Part shown: positions 25,890-34,006 of the stretch, one piece after another
How the letters are laid out: every line of letters begins with the position of its first letter
Numbering within the stretch: position 1 is the first letter of the stretch
Source of the DNA: Lactobacillus sp. CBA3605
GTDB lineage: Bacteria > Bacillota > Bacilli > Lactobacillales > Lactobacillaceae
DNA: 64,000 bases
Reading direction: 5' to 3'
Assembly (NCBI RefSeq): GCF_002970915.1
Contig: NZ_CP027190.1
Span: forward strand, 1,364,001-1,428,000
Program-made: the position numbers and the translations under genes
Notes under the pieces: model-generated
Told to the model about the DNA's origin: nothing
The model's database searches: none
The model's input: the letters and a program-made list of their open reading frames with translations, nothing else

Positions 25890-26849
25890 TTAAAGTCGTG
25901 CATAGGCCGTCATAAATGATTCCAATTCATCTGGTGTTGGATAACCATCATTATCTCCAGGGGCTTGCACAGCAAATGATCCCACTGCATTACCTCGTAA
26001 AGCTGAAGCTTCAATTGATAGACCATCTAACTGACCAGTAATAAAACCAGCAGCAAATCCATCGCCAGCACCAACTGTATCAACAACTTTAGCTACTTTA
26101 TAGCCCGGCACACTATAAGTCTCCCCCGACTTGGTTTTCAAGAAAGCGCCCTTGGCACCAAGTTTGACAACAACCGTCTGCGTGGCCTCACCATTAGCTA
26201 AGAAGAAATCGGCAATAGCTTCCGGATCCCGCGAACCCATCAAGACTTCACCTTCGTTAATCCCTGGCAGGATAATTTCAGCGTCAGCAGCGAGACTATT
26301 GATCGTGGTTATCATTTTTTCACGACTCTCCCATAATTGTGGCCTTAAGTTTGGATCAAAAGTCGTTTGAATATGATGTACTTTTAATTTAGCAACTAAT
26401 GCCTTGAACGTTGCCAAAGCTTCATCTGAGGTACCAGGAAAAATTCCTGTTAAGTGTGCCAACTTTAATTCAGAAAAATCAATTTTGTCTAACGCACTCA
26501 TAGCTAAGTGTGAAGCAGCTGACCCATGCCTGAAATAGAATGTATTGGGATCACCAGTACTAACTTTTTCCTTCATTTGAAAGCCAGTTAAATAGTCGGT
26601 GGTCGTACTGATGTAATTAGTTCCAATTTGATTCTGATGCAACTGGTCCTTAATATACTCGCCCATCGGATCTTCACCCAATTGCGTGACATATTCAACG
26701 GAATGATCCAACCGTGAAACCCCCACAGCAACGTTAACTTCGGCACCTGCTAAAAATTTTTGAAAGTGCGTTGCATCTCTTAAAGTCACATCTTCATCTT
26801 GTGAGGCAAATAGTGCCATTGGCTCACCAATTGTTAAAAATTCACTCAT
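25890..26849 (-). CDS. kdgK: 2-keto-3-deoxygluconate kinase (PfkB family)
   Basis: This 319-residue cytoplasmic kinase shows the KdgK pattern: ITIGEPMALFAS-like N-terminus (FLTIGEPMALFAS), AGAEVNVAVGVSRL (34-47), FDPNLRPQLW (164-173) and VDTVGAGDGFAAGF with catalytic Asp263. It converts 2-keto-3-deoxygluconate and ATP to KDPG. The anion hole is canonical GAGD, unlike the copy at 10184, so this is the better candidate for the main enzyme. ATG at 26849 has AAGGAG upstream. It lies 152 bases downstream of a LacI-type regulator in the same direction, with an operator-like palindrome between them. Confidence 0.92.
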   Translation of the reverse strand: MSEFLTIGEPMALFASQDEDVTLRDATHFQKFLAGAEVNVAVGVSRLDHSVEYVTQLGEDPMGEYIKDQLHQNQIGTNYISTTTDYLTGFQMKEKVSTGDPNTFYFRHGSAASHLAMSALDKIDFSELKLAHLTGIFPGTSDEALATFKALVAKLKVHHIQTTFDPNLRPQLWESREKMITTINSLAADAEIILPGINEGEVLMGSRDPEAIADFFLANGEATQTVVVKLGAKGAFLKTKSGETYSVPGYKVAKVVDTVGAGDGFAAGFITGQLDGLSIEASALRGNAVGSFAVQAPGDNDGYPTPDELESFMTAYARL

Positions 26850-26915
26850 AGGTAATCGACTCCTTATCTTTTGACGAAATAATTATTTTTTAGTTACTTT
26901 TTCAAGGCTTGTAAA

Positions 26916-26925
26916 CCGGTTTCCT
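26916..26925. promoter_or_regulatory. operator-like palindrome upstream of kdgK
   Basis: AAACCGGTTT, within TTGTAAACCGGTTTCC, is a palindrome of the LacI/CcpA type. It lies 67 bases before the kdgK start. The adjacent LacI regulator is the likely binder, though it also resembles a cre site lacking the consensus spacing. Confidence 0.6.
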
Positions 26926-27001
26926 AAATTATAGGTTATGATGCTTGAACACATTTGTCAACTACTACATCATAATGTTACATCCCATGAGGCATAAAAA
27001 T

Positions 27002-27997
27002 TTAAATTGAATACCGATCCATTACATCTGCGGATAACGTATGTACTTTAGCGGCCTGATCACAATTACGTCCCTTCATCAAATCCATTAATATCTCTGC
27101 AGATAACCGACCAATATAATCAGGATACTGTTCAACCGCTGAAATTCCAGGATTAACCAGACCAGCCCAGTTCCAGTCATCATAACCCGTTACACCAGCT
27201 TGGTCTGGTATGGTTAATTTTAAATTTTGACAAATACGCAAGACCCCCGTCAAGACTTTACCGTTTGCCGCAAAAATCAAAGGATGCTCATCAGATGCAA
27301 TTAAAACAGAGAGCTGCTTTTGAATCTCAGCCTGATTTTCATCATATTCAATAATTTCAACCGGTAATGGCGCAATCCCCACTTTAAAACCTGCTAGACG
27401 ATGTTCACGAGTTGAAACTGCTTTAATGTTTTCGCTAATAAAAATCCCCATCGTATATTTTTGTGTCGACATCTGCCCCAACTGGCCAAGATACTGTGAA
27501 GCACTGTAATTGTTAGTTACAATGGTATCCCATTGTAATGGACTAGTTTCACGATCAACGAGGACCATTGGTACCTTTTCGGTGGCAATAAAGTCATAAT
27601 CTGCTGATTCTCGAGAATTGGGTTGCAAAATAATCCCTTCGACTGACTGATCCAAGAGTTGCTTCAATTGCTCTTTTTCCTGCATAACTGAATTGCTAGA
27701 CTCCATAATAATCATTTGATAGCCAAGATTTTTTAAATAACTATCAATCCCCTTCAACAATAGTGACACATAAATATTAGAAATATCAGCAATCATGATC
27801 CCAATCAGACGACTGTGCTTCGTTTTTAATGATTGCGCTCGTCGATTAGGGCGATAGCCCATTTCTTTTACTGTATCGGCAATCCGTTGTCGGGTTTTAA
27901 CTGACATATGTGAGTAATTTTGATTCAAGAAACGCGACATTGTTGATTTGGACACACCGGCTGCTAATGCAACATCCTGAATGGTGGCTTTTTCCAT
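27002..27997 (-). CDS. LacI-family regulator, KdgR-like
   Basis: This 331-residue regulator has the LacI helix-turn-helix ATIQDVALAAGVSKSTMSRFL (3-23), hinge YRPNRRAQSLKTKHSRLIG, and a periplasmic-binding-like domain (IMIADISNIYVSLLLKGIDSYL; VTGYDDWNWAGLVNPGIS). I prefer ATG at 27997 (GGAAGGG twelve bases upstream) over an in-frame TTG at 28018. The SRFLNQNY and GYDDWNWA segments are typical of LacI-type 2-keto-3-deoxygluconate regulators. Its position upstream of kdgK supports control of that gene through the palindrome at 26916. Confidence 0.88.
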   Translation of the reverse strand: MEKATIQDVALAAGVSKSTMSRFLNQNYSHMSVKTRQRIADTVKEMGYRPNRRAQSLKTKHSRLIGIMIADISNIYVSLLLKGIDSYLKNLGYQMIIMESSNSVMQEKEQLKQLLDQSVEGIILQPNSRESADYDFIATEKVPMVLVDRETSPLQWDTIVTNNYSASQYLGQLGQMSTQKYTMGIFISENIKAVSTREHRLAGFKVGIAPLPVEIIEYDENQAEIQKQLSVLIASDEHPLIFAANGKVLTGVLRICQNLKLTIPDQAGVTGYDDWNWAGLVNPGISAVEQYPDYIGRLSAEILMDLMKGRNCDQAAKVHTLSADVMDRYSI

Positions 27998-28018
27998 AAC
28001 ATTGATAGTCCCTTCCAA

Positions 28019-28369
28019 ATTTCAATAAGTTATCTTTATTCTAGTAGTTGTCAGACCAGTTTGCCAACTATTTATCAGAGAGCTAAATTTATAAGATAAA
28101 TTTACGCTTGAAGTACAACAAATGATAAAAAAAAGAAAATCCATAGCTTGATTTCTTGTAAAATACGGTCACCACAACATCCTTACAAGGAAGACTTAGA
28201 CCATGAACGCCTACTGTCGTGATTAACTTTAAAGCAGTCTTACAAAGTCATTGCCTAATAGCATTGAAATACAACACAAAATTTAGTCACAGCATCTCTG
28301 AACGGCTATTCAGCAAGCAGATTTCATTTGATACCTACAAAAGTTTACTACTAATTTACTTTTTTCCAC
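28019..28369. other. intergenic region without a supported gene
   Basis: Between the divergent LacI gene and kduI there is A+T-rich sequence. A 7-codon frame at 28203-28226 (MNAYCRD) has AAGGAAG upstream, and a 62-codon frame at 28219-28407 has a hydrophobic end but no ribosome site. I see no convincing gene. The promoter and control sites of kduI start at 28370. Confidence 0.5.
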
Positions 28370-28397
28370 TTGCATTTTTTTTGATAGCCGTTATACT
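28370..28397 (+). promoter_or_regulatory. promoter of kduI
   Basis: TTGCAT (28370-28375), a 16-base spacer and TATACT (28392-28397) form a sigma-A promoter 61 bases before the kduI start. Confidence 0.7.
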
Positions 28398-28402
28398 GAA
28401 TT

Positions 28403-28416
28403 TGTAAGCGCAAACA
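28403..28416. promoter_or_regulatory. cre site downstream of the kduI promoter
   Basis: TGTAAGCGCAAACA differs from the cre consensus at one position. It lies six bases after the -10 element, where CcpA would act as a roadblock at the transcription start. Confidence 0.7.
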
Positions 28417-28425
28417 AGAAACGTG

Positions 28426-28442
28426 TTTTCTTATTTAGAAAA
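28426..28442. promoter_or_regulatory. 17-bp inverted repeat in the kduI leader
   Basis: TTTTCTTATTTAGAAAA has perfect 6-base arms and lies just upstream of the ribosome site. It resembles in size and place the palindrome in front of kduD and may be bound by the IclR regulator. Confidence 0.45.
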
Positions 28443-28457
28443 TGGAGGGTTTATTTT

Positions 28458-29303
28458 ATGTCATTTAACATGGTAACACGCTATGCACATAGTCCCGAAG
28501 ATATGGATCATTACAATACAGATCAAATGCGGGAACAATTTTTAATGGAAAAGATTTTCAGTGCCGGTGATATTTATTTAACTTATACTTATAACGACCG
28601 GATGATTTTTGGTGGGGTTACCCCAACAACTGAACCATTAGAGATTAAATTAGACAAACAATTAGGTGTTGATTTCTTCTTACAACGCCGTGAACTTGGC
28701 TTTATCAATATTGGTGAAGGCGGCTCTGTAACGATCGATGGTAAGAAAGAACATATTGAACCACATGATGGTTACTATATTGGTATGGGTACTAAGCATG
28801 TCGTCTTCGAATCTGACGATGCTGACAAGCCTGCCAAATTCTACGTTGTTGCAACACCTGCTCACAAGACCTATCCTTCAAAGAAATTAGCCTATAAAGA
28901 CTCAATTTCAATGCCTTTAGGTGATCAAAAGCATATGAATAAGCGGGTCATTCACAAGTATATCGATGCTTCACAAATGGACACTTGTCAATTACAAATG
29001 GGTTATACAGTTCTTGAACCAGGTAACTCATGGAATACGATGCCAGCTCATACGCATGCTCGTCGGATGGAAACATACCTTTACACTGAATTTGGCGATC
29101 CTGATACTCGTGTTGCGCACTTTATGGGTACACCTAACAACACTAAGCATATCTTCCTTGAACCAGATCAAGCTGTTGTCAACCCTAGCTTCTCGATTCA
29201 CTGTGGTGTTGGGACAACTAACTACTCATTCATTTGGGCAATGTGTGGTGAAAACCAAACTTATGATGACATGGACCAAGTCGACATGCATGACTTGCGT
29301 TAA
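28458..29303 (+). CDS. kduI: 5-keto-4-deoxyuronate isomerase
   Basis: This 281-residue cupin enzyme (family length about 278) converts 5-keto-4-deoxyuronate, formed spontaneously from unsaturated uronic acid, to 2,5-diketo-3-deoxygluconate. The zinc ligands are visible: His198 and His200 in MPAHTHARR, Glu205 in METYLY and His248 in FSIHCG, in the spacing known from the E. coli enzyme. The N-terminus TRYAHSPEDMDHYNTDQMREQFL is typical. It is cytoplasmic. ATG at 28458 has TGGAGGG upstream. A terminator follows, so it is monocistronic, with its own promoter and cre site. It links the three GH88 enzymes to kduD. Confidence 0.97.
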   Translation: MSFNMVTRYAHSPEDMDHYNTDQMREQFLMEKIFSAGDIYLTYTYNDRMIFGGVTPTTEPLEIKLDKQLGVDFFLQRRELGFINIGEGGSVTIDGKKEHIEPHDGYYIGMGTKHVVFESDDADKPAKFYVVATPAHKTYPSKKLAYKDSISMPLGDQKHMNKRVIHKYIDASQMDTCQLQMGYTVLEPGNSWNTMPAHTHARRMETYLYTEFGDPDTRVAHFMGTPNNTKHIFLEPDQAVVNPSFSIHCGVGTTNYSFIWAMCGENQTYDDMDQVDMHDLR

Positions 29304-29331
29304 TCATCAGTAAAACACTAATAGTTCTGAT

Positions 29332-29357
29332 AAATGCAGGGCCACGGCTCTGCATTT
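29332..29357 (+). terminator. rho-independent terminator after kduI
   Basis: Arms AAATGCAG and CTGCATTT enclose a short GC-rich loop and are followed by ATTATT. Confidence 0.7.
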
Positions 29358-29371
29358 ATTATTCCCAAAAA

Positions 29372-29385
29372 TGACAGCGCTTGCA
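29372..29385. promoter_or_regulatory. cre-like site upstream of kdgT
   Basis: TGACAGCGCTTGCA lies 35 bases before the kdgT start. It departs from the cre consensus at two positions but has the same GACAGCGCTT core as the sites at 12871 and, inverted, at 38180. Confidence 0.55.
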
Positions 29386-29419
29386 TACGATAAAAGTAAC
29401 GTAGAGAGAAGATTTTAGC

Positions 29420-30400
29420 ATGCCAATTAAAAAAGCAATTGATAAAGTACCTGGTGGTATTATGATTGTGCCACTCATTATTGGAGTATTAATCCACACC
29501 TTGTGGCCTAAGCTGGACATTGAATTATCCGGGGTTACAGGCTCGTTTATGGTTGGAACCTCAGCATTATTATTCGCTTTCTTCTTCTGCATTGGTACCG
29601 GGATTAATTTGAAAGCCTCTGGAAAAATCGCAGGCAAAGGGATCACTATGTTACTCGTCAAAGTCTTACTGGCGGCCCTGATTGGGATTCTTATCAACAA
29701 GGTATTGCCAATCACTGGGATTACCAGCGGTGTCTTTGCTGGTTTCTCAACCTTAGCCGTAATCGCCTCCTTTAACGCGGCCAATGGTGGTCTGTATACA
29801 GCCTTAATGTCCACGATTCCAAATCGTGAAATTGATCTAGCAGCGTATCCTTTCTTTAGCATTCAATCAGGACCCTTCTTTACAATGCTAACACTTGGCA
29901 TCGCTGGTATTGGGGCCTTTCCTTGGCAAGCACTCGTTTCGACCTTGGTCCCATTTGCTTTAGGATTGATTCTAGGTGGTTTAGATCCTGAAATTCGGAA
30001 GATGTTCCATCCCGTTGGTGGTGCATTGATTCCATTCTTTGCTTTTACAATTGGTTATAGTATGAACTTTAGTATGCTCTTAAAATCCGGCCTAGTCGGT
30101 ATCTTAATGGGCATCGCTGTCGTATTTGTCAGTGGATTCGTCCTATATCTGGCCGATCGTTACATCGCACGTTCTGATGGTTTAGCAGGTTGGGCAGCCT
30201 CTTCAACTGCGGGTGCCGCAATTTCTGTTCCTGTCGTCATTGCTGAAATGGATAAATCATTTAAACCAGTTGCTCAGTCAGCCACAGCAATTGTGGCGAC
30301 CTGTGTCTTGATTACGGCAATTTTGACCCCAATTGTTACCATGTGGTATTACCGTCGTTTGCAACGTAAAGGACGCGTTTCAAAAGATCTGACTAAATAA
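29420..30400 (+). CDS. kdgT: 2-keto-3-deoxygluconate permease
   Basis: This 326-residue integral membrane protein matches the KdgT family (about 327 residues): MPIKKAIDKVPGGIMIVPLIIGVLIHTLWP at the N-terminus, GTGINLKASGKIAGKGITMLLVK, FSTLAVIASFNAANGGLYTALM, and GWAASSTAGAAISVPVVIAEMD near the C-terminus. About ten helices are visible. It imports 2-keto-3-deoxygluconate by cation symport, giving a direct entry point to the lower pathway. ATG at 29420 has AGAGAAG upstream. It faces the IclR gene convergently across a shared terminator. A cre-like site lies upstream. Confidence 0.96.
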   Translation: MPIKKAIDKVPGGIMIVPLIIGVLIHTLWPKLDIELSGVTGSFMVGTSALLFAFFFCIGTGINLKASGKIAGKGITMLLVKVLLAALIGILINKVLPITGITSGVFAGFSTLAVIASFNAANGGLYTALMSTIPNREIDLAAYPFFSIQSGPFFTMLTLGIAGIGAFPWQALVSTLVPFALGLILGGLDPEIRKMFHPVGGALIPFFAFTIGYSMNFSMLLKSGLVGILMGIAVVFVSGFVLYLADRYIARSDGLAGWAASSTAGAAISVPVVIAEMDKSFKPVAQSATAIVATCVLITAILTPIVTMWYYRRLQRKGRVSKDLTK

Positions 30401-30454
30401 AATCATGATCTCTCTTAATTGCGTTTTAATTCATCACCTCAATGTTGGAATCTA

Positions 30455-30491
30455 AAAGGGATGGTACTGTGAAATCACAGTGCCATCCCTT
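30455..30491. terminator. bidirectional terminator between kdgT and the IclR gene
   Basis: Arms AAGGGATGG-ACTGTG and CACAGT-CCATCCCTT form a long stem between two convergent genes. Confidence 0.85.
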
Positions 30492-30498
30492 CTAGTGC

Positions 30499-31260
30499 TT
30501 AAAGCAATTTTTGAATTTGATGCTGTGTTTCTAACACCAACCGAATAAAATTGCGCCGTTGTTCTTCTGGAACACGATATTTTGGTGCGCTCACGCTAAA
30601 TGCCCCGTAAAGCTGCTGATCCTTCACGATCGCCGCCCCAATACAATAAACATCAGGTTCGTTTTCTTCATCATCAATCGAAAAGCCGACATTTCGAATA
30701 TTCGTTAAGTCGCTCCGCAACTGTGGAATCTTCGTGAGAGTATTTCTCGTCACTGGTAATAATTTAGTCCGTGCAAAATAGGCCTTCAACTTTTCATCTG
30801 AATACTGTGACAAAATAGCTTTCCCCATCGATGAGGAATATAAGTTCATTCGACCGCCGATCGTTGATTTTAATTTAATACTCGAAGGACTCTCAAGCTT
30901 TTCAACTAAAACAACACGATCATCTTCACAAACACCTAGATTAACTGTCTCACCAGTTACATCTCGTAACTGTTGTAATAATGTACGCGTGACTGAACGA
31001 ATATCAAAGCTTTCAGAAGCCTTTTGACCGTACATCAAAAATTGAGTCCCAAGATAGTACTTTTTGGAGTCAGAATCTCGCCGGACAAACCCCAGAGCCT
31101 CTAACGTCGTTAGAATTTTTAAAGTTGTTGGTGTATTAAGTGTTGCAACTCGGCTAACTTCATTCAAAGTTGGTGCGGATTCAGCAGTCAAAATTGCATC
31201 TAAAATCATTTTAGCTTTAATAAGTACCGACCCATAAAGCTTTGGTTTATCATTTCCCAT
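30499..31260 (-). CDS. kdgR: IclR-family regulator, KdgR-like
   Basis: This 253-residue regulator has the IclR layout: N-terminal winged helix (ILDAILTAESAPTLNEVSRVATLNTPTTLKILTTLEALGFV in outline, 17-58) and a C-terminal effector domain (VNLGVCEDDRVVLVEKLES; YSSSMGKAILSQY; CIGAAIVKDQQLYGAFSVSAP). It lies between kdgT and kduD-kdgA, divergent from kduD. KdgR of this family represses pectin and uronate genes and is released by 2-keto-3-deoxygluconate. A 17-bp palindrome in front of kduD is its likely site. ATG at 31260 has GGAGA upstream. Confidence 0.88.
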   Translation of the reverse strand: MGNDKPKLYGSVLIKAKMILDAILTAESAPTLNEVSRVATLNTPTTLKILTTLEALGFVRRDSDSKKYYLGTQFLMYGQKASESFDIRSVTRTLLQQLRDVTGETVNLGVCEDDRVVLVEKLESPSSIKLKSTIGGRMNLYSSSMGKAILSQYSDEKLKAYFARTKLLPVTRNTLTKIPQLRSDLTNIRNVGFSIDDEENEPDVYCIGAAIVKDQQLYGAFSVSAPKYRVPEEQRRNFIRLVLETQHQIQKLL

Positions 31261-31468
31261 CAGCCATTCTCCTTAAATTGATGGATTTTCCCTTTTATCT
31301 CTATGCTTTTATGCTAAATTACTCAACCGGCCAATTATAGTTGGTATCGACATTTCCCATCTGGAAAACAATCCATTTTAAATTATACTGTTTACTTTCC
31401 AGATTAACAAGTATTACCTTCAAAATGCTAATTCTACGTATTTGGTACAAAGATAATTAAAATAGCCC
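31261..31468. other. divergent intergenic region between kdgR and kduD
   Basis: A+T-rich sequence with an inverted pair CTGGAAA (about 31371) and TTTCCAG (about 31400). This could be part of a kdgR operator. No gene is present. Confidence 0.4.
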
Positions 31469-31497
31469 TTGATTTTTTACCGTAAGCGCTTTATATT
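31469..31497 (+). promoter_or_regulatory. promoter of kduD-kdgA with cre-like core
   Basis: TTGATT (31469-31474), a 17-base spacer and TATATT (31492-31497). The spacer holds CGTAAGCGCTTTAT, which has the AAGCGCTT cre core but three mismatches at the edges. Confidence 0.65.
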
Positions 31498-31510
31498 ATT
31501 AAGTGTAATA

Positions 31511-31527
31511 AGGAAATTCAATTTCCT
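31511..31527. promoter_or_regulatory. 17-bp palindrome, likely IclR (KdgR) operator
   Basis: AGGAAATT-C-AATTTCCT is a perfect palindrome starting 13 bases after the -10 element of the kduD promoter. Symmetry, size and location fit an IclR-family operator. Confidence 0.7.
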
Positions 31528-31565
31528 ATAAAGAAAAAATATAAATTTAAGGGAGTGCTTTTAAT

Positions 31566-32381
31566 ATGGCAGATACACGTGAAGATATTTTAGCTCGTGA
31601 AAAGGATTTAGACCATTTCAATATGGATTTGTATTCATTAAAGGGTAAAGTTGCCGTTGTTACTGGTGGTGATACTGGTTTAGGTCAAGCTTACACGATT
31701 GCTTTTGCTGAGGCCGGTGCTGACATTTTTATTCCTACCTTTGGTCAAAATGGCTGGGAAGATACTCGTAAGATGGTTGAAAAACGTGGCCGTAAAGTTG
31801 AATTTATGGATGTTGACTTAACCGAAGCAGGTATTGCTGATAAAGTTATCAAAAAGGCTGTTGATACATTTGGTCACATTGATATCTTGGTTAACAACGC
31901 CGGAATGATCAAACGTAACCCATTGCTTGAATCAAAAGATTCGGACTGGGATCGCGTTATCGGAATTAATTTAAGTACCGTTTACCACATGTCATTAGCT
32001 GCTGGTAAAGTTATGGCTAAGCAAAAATCAGGTAAGATTATCAACATTGGTTCAATGCTTTCATTCCAAGGTGGTAAGTTCATTCCTTCATACACCGCAA
32101 GTAAGCATGGGGTTGCCGGTTTAACTAAGTCATTTGCAAGTGAGTTGGCTGCTTACAACATCCAGGTTAATGCTATCGCTCCTGGTTACATCAAGACCGC
32201 TAACACAGAACCCATCCGTGAAGATCCCGCCCGAAACAAAGAAATCCTTGACCGAATTCCAGCTGGTCATTGGGGTGGTACTTACGAATTAATGGGTGTT
32301 GCCGTATTCTTAGCAAGTGCTGCTTCAAATTATGTCAATGGTCACCTATTAGCTGTTGACGGTGGTTACTTAGTACGTTAA
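31566..32381 (+). CDS. kduD: 2-dehydro-3-deoxy-D-gluconate 5-dehydrogenase
   Basis: This 271-residue short-chain dehydrogenase has the NAD motif VVTGGDTGLGQ (31-41), NNAGMIKR (110-117) and the catalytic Ser163 / Tyr176 / Lys180 set (IGSMLSF, SYTASK). The length and FNMDLYSLKGKVAVVTGGDTGLGQ start fit KduD, which reduces 2,5-diketo-3-deoxygluconate to 2-keto-3-deoxygluconate with NADH. It is cytoplasmic and acts directly after KduI. ATG at 31566 has AAGGGAG upstream. It is followed 60 bases later by kdgA in the same operon. Confidence 0.96.
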   Translation: MADTREDILAREKDLDHFNMDLYSLKGKVAVVTGGDTGLGQAYTIAFAEAGADIFIPTFGQNGWEDTRKMVEKRGRKVEFMDVDLTEAGIADKVIKKAVDTFGHIDILVNNAGMIKRNPLLESKDSDWDRVIGINLSTVYHMSLAAGKVMAKQKSGKIINIGSMLSFQGGKFIPSYTASKHGVAGLTKSFASELAAYNIQVNAIAPGYIKTANTEPIREDPARNKEILDRIPAGHWGGTYELMGVAVFLASAASNYVNGHLLAVDGGYLVR

Positions 32382-32441
32382 GCCACCTGTGGCATTCCTC
32401 TACAAGCACCAAATTGAATTGATTACAGGAGAGTAATACAC

Positions 32442-33086
32442 ATGCAAAAAATCGAAATTTTGAAAAACATCGAAGCTGCTGGCATAATTGCCGTTGTTCG
32501 CGGCAATTCATCAGAACAAGCTATTAAAACTTCTGAAGCTGCCATTAAAGGTGGCGTCAAAGGAATTGAATTAACCTTCACGGTTCCTAATGCCAATGAA
32601 GTCATTGCTAAGTTAGCTGAAAAGTACGTCGATACAGATGCCGTTATTGGTGCTGGTACCGTGCTTGACGCACCAACCGCTCGATTAGCAATTATTGCTG
32701 GCGCTAAATTTATAGTGGCTCCTACTTTTGATCCCGATGTTGCTAGATTGTGTAACCTCTACGAAATCCCTTATATTCCTGGCTGCATGAGTGTTACTGA
32801 GATGCAAACCGCAATGCAATACGGATCAAGTCTTGTTAAGATGTTTCCTGGAAACATCTTATCTCCTAAGATGATTGGCGACGTCAAGGCACCCTTCCCA
32901 CAAATTAGTATTATGCCTTCTGGCGGTGTCAATCTTGAAAACTTGAAAGACTGGTTTGCTGCTGGTGCAACCGTTGTTGGTGCCGGTGGTAATCTAGTTG
33001 GACCTGGCGACAAAGGTGACTTTAATACAGTCACTGAAAATGCCGTGAAGTACATGAAAGAATTCAACCGCATTAAAAGCGCTTAA
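32442..33086 (+). CDS. kdgA: KDPG aldolase
   Basis: This 214-residue enzyme is a class I aldolase of the KDPG/KHG family: IIAVVRGNSSEQAI (15-28), Glu43 in IELTFTVPN, VIGAGTVLDAPTAR, FIVAPTFDPDVAR, and Lys133 in SLVKMFPGN, the Schiff-base lysine. The sequence GGVNLENLKDWFAAGATVVGAGGNLV follows. It cleaves KDPG to pyruvate and glyceraldehyde-3-phosphate, the last step of the uronate route. Both kdgK products in the window must pass through this enzyme. ATG at 32442 has AGGAGAG upstream. Confidence 0.96.
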   Translation: MQKIEILKNIEAAGIIAVVRGNSSEQAIKTSEAAIKGGVKGIELTFTVPNANEVIAKLAEKYVDTDAVIGAGTVLDAPTARLAIIAGAKFIVAPTFDPDVARLCNLYEIPYIPGCMSVTEMQTAMQYGSSLVKMFPGNILSPKMIGDVKAPFPQISIMPSGGVNLENLKDWFAAGATVVGAGGNLVGPGDKGDFNTVTENAVKYMKEFNRIKSA

Positions 33087-33153
33087 TAATTTTCAATCAT
33101 CCATCATCAAATCATTAAGCGTTACTATTACCTCAACCTATATATTGCTATAA

Positions 33154-33210
33154 AAAAAATGGAATCAGGTTAGATGAAAAGTGCAATTCATCTAACCTAT
33201 TCCATTTTTT
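33154..33210. terminator. long hairpin after kdgA, made from an IS30 end
   Basis: Arms at 33154-33178 and 33187-33210 pair over 24 bases with one bulged C (outer part AAAAAATGGAAT / ATTCCATTTTTT, inner part GGTTAGATGAA / TTCATCTAACC), with loop AAGTGCAA. It ends in TTTTTT and should terminate kduD-kdgA. It abuts the 3' end of an IS30-type transposase remnant, so it is probably the element's end. Confidence 0.75.
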
Positions 33211-33223
33211 ATGAGATGAATTA

Positions 33224-33716
33224 TCAAATCAAACGCAACATTTTACCAAAGAAAACCTCACTGGGACTTTTCCAACCCAAGATTTTGCGTGGACGATTAT
33301 TTAGGTCTGTGACGAATGCGCTGGTTTCTTGCTCATTCAGATCGTTTAAATCTGTTCCTCTAGAAAAATGCTCACGAATCAAGCTATTAATATTTTCACT
33401 GGTGCCACGTTGCTGTAGTGCGTGTGAGTCTGGAAAAACACTGGTATTTCTAAGGTGTTGCTGATCTCCTGATAATTGGCAAACTCAGTACCTCTGTCGG
33501 GAGTGATGGCTCATACATGCTCTGGTATAATACTATTTAGTGAATCTATCATGACTTGTACCACTGGCTTGGCAGCTACTTTACTAACCCGCTCGGCCAA
33601 TAAATATCATGATTTACGATCAATTAAAGTGACTAGTGTTGAATGGCCAAAATGAGTCCAATTTTTATGTGATTTGTTTTCATTAGTCACACCGACGATT
33701 ATGTCTAAATCACCAC
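33224..33716 (-). pseudogene. IS30-family transposase remnant
   Basis: Read leftwards the sequence encodes DLDIIVGVTNENKSHKNWTH, THFGHSTLVTLIDRKS, then AITPDRGTEFANYQEISNTLEIPVFF and, after a frameshift, SLIREHFSRGTDLNDLNEQE and RPRKILGWKSPSEVFF. These are the DDE core and C-terminus of an IS30 transposase. There are in-frame stops near 33610 and 33510 and at least one frameshift near 33410, and the N-terminal part is gone. Not active. Confidence 0.88.
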
Positions 33717-33718
33717 AG

Positions 33719-33829
33719 CTGTTAATGTGGATTCTAGTTGGTTGCGTTTTATTCAATGCTTTATTCGGCTGGCTTACAACCCGGCTAATTAAAAAATATA
33801 ATGTTAAAGACCCTGTTTATAACGCTTAA
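33719..33829 (+). pseudogene. C-terminal fragment of a membrane protein
   Basis: A frame beginning right next to the transposase remnant reads LLMWILVGCVLFNALFGWLT followed by TRLIKKYNVKDPVYNA and a stop. One hydrophobic helix and a basic tail suggest the end of a transporter. The rest was lost when the insertion element or a deletion arrived. I cannot name the family. Confidence 0.55.
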
Positions 33830-33890
33830 TTCATTTATCACCTAGAAATTTTCATTGGTGGATCATATCAGGCTTAACAGAATCAACTAA

Positions 33891-33932
33891 ATAACCCTCT
33901 CTACACTTTATTGCGTAAAGAGGGTTATTTCG
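33891..33932. terminator. bidirectional terminator
   Basis: Arms AAATAACCCTCT and AGAGGGTTATTT form a perfect 12-base stem, with A and T tracts on either side. It sits between the membrane-protein fragment and the GH1 remnant, which point to each other. Confidence 0.8.
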
Positions 33933-34006
33933 GTTCTATGATAGCTTGTCTCAGTATCATACTTTATAAATAAACACATATACCAAGCTACTTCTAATAA
34001 TTAGTC

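Noticed and set aside
28203..28226. 7-codon frame MNAYCRD with an AAGGAAG site upstream of kduI
   Set aside because: It could be a leader peptide, but no attenuator hairpin follows and the kduI promoter lies well downstream, so it would not be on the kduI mRNA.
28219..28407. 62-codon frame with hydrophobic C-terminus before kduI
   Set aside because: It overlaps the kduI promoter, has no ribosome site and no recognisable pattern.
33174..33464. 96-codon plus-strand frame after kdgA
   Set aside because: It is antisense to the IS30 transposase remnant, which is the real coding strand.
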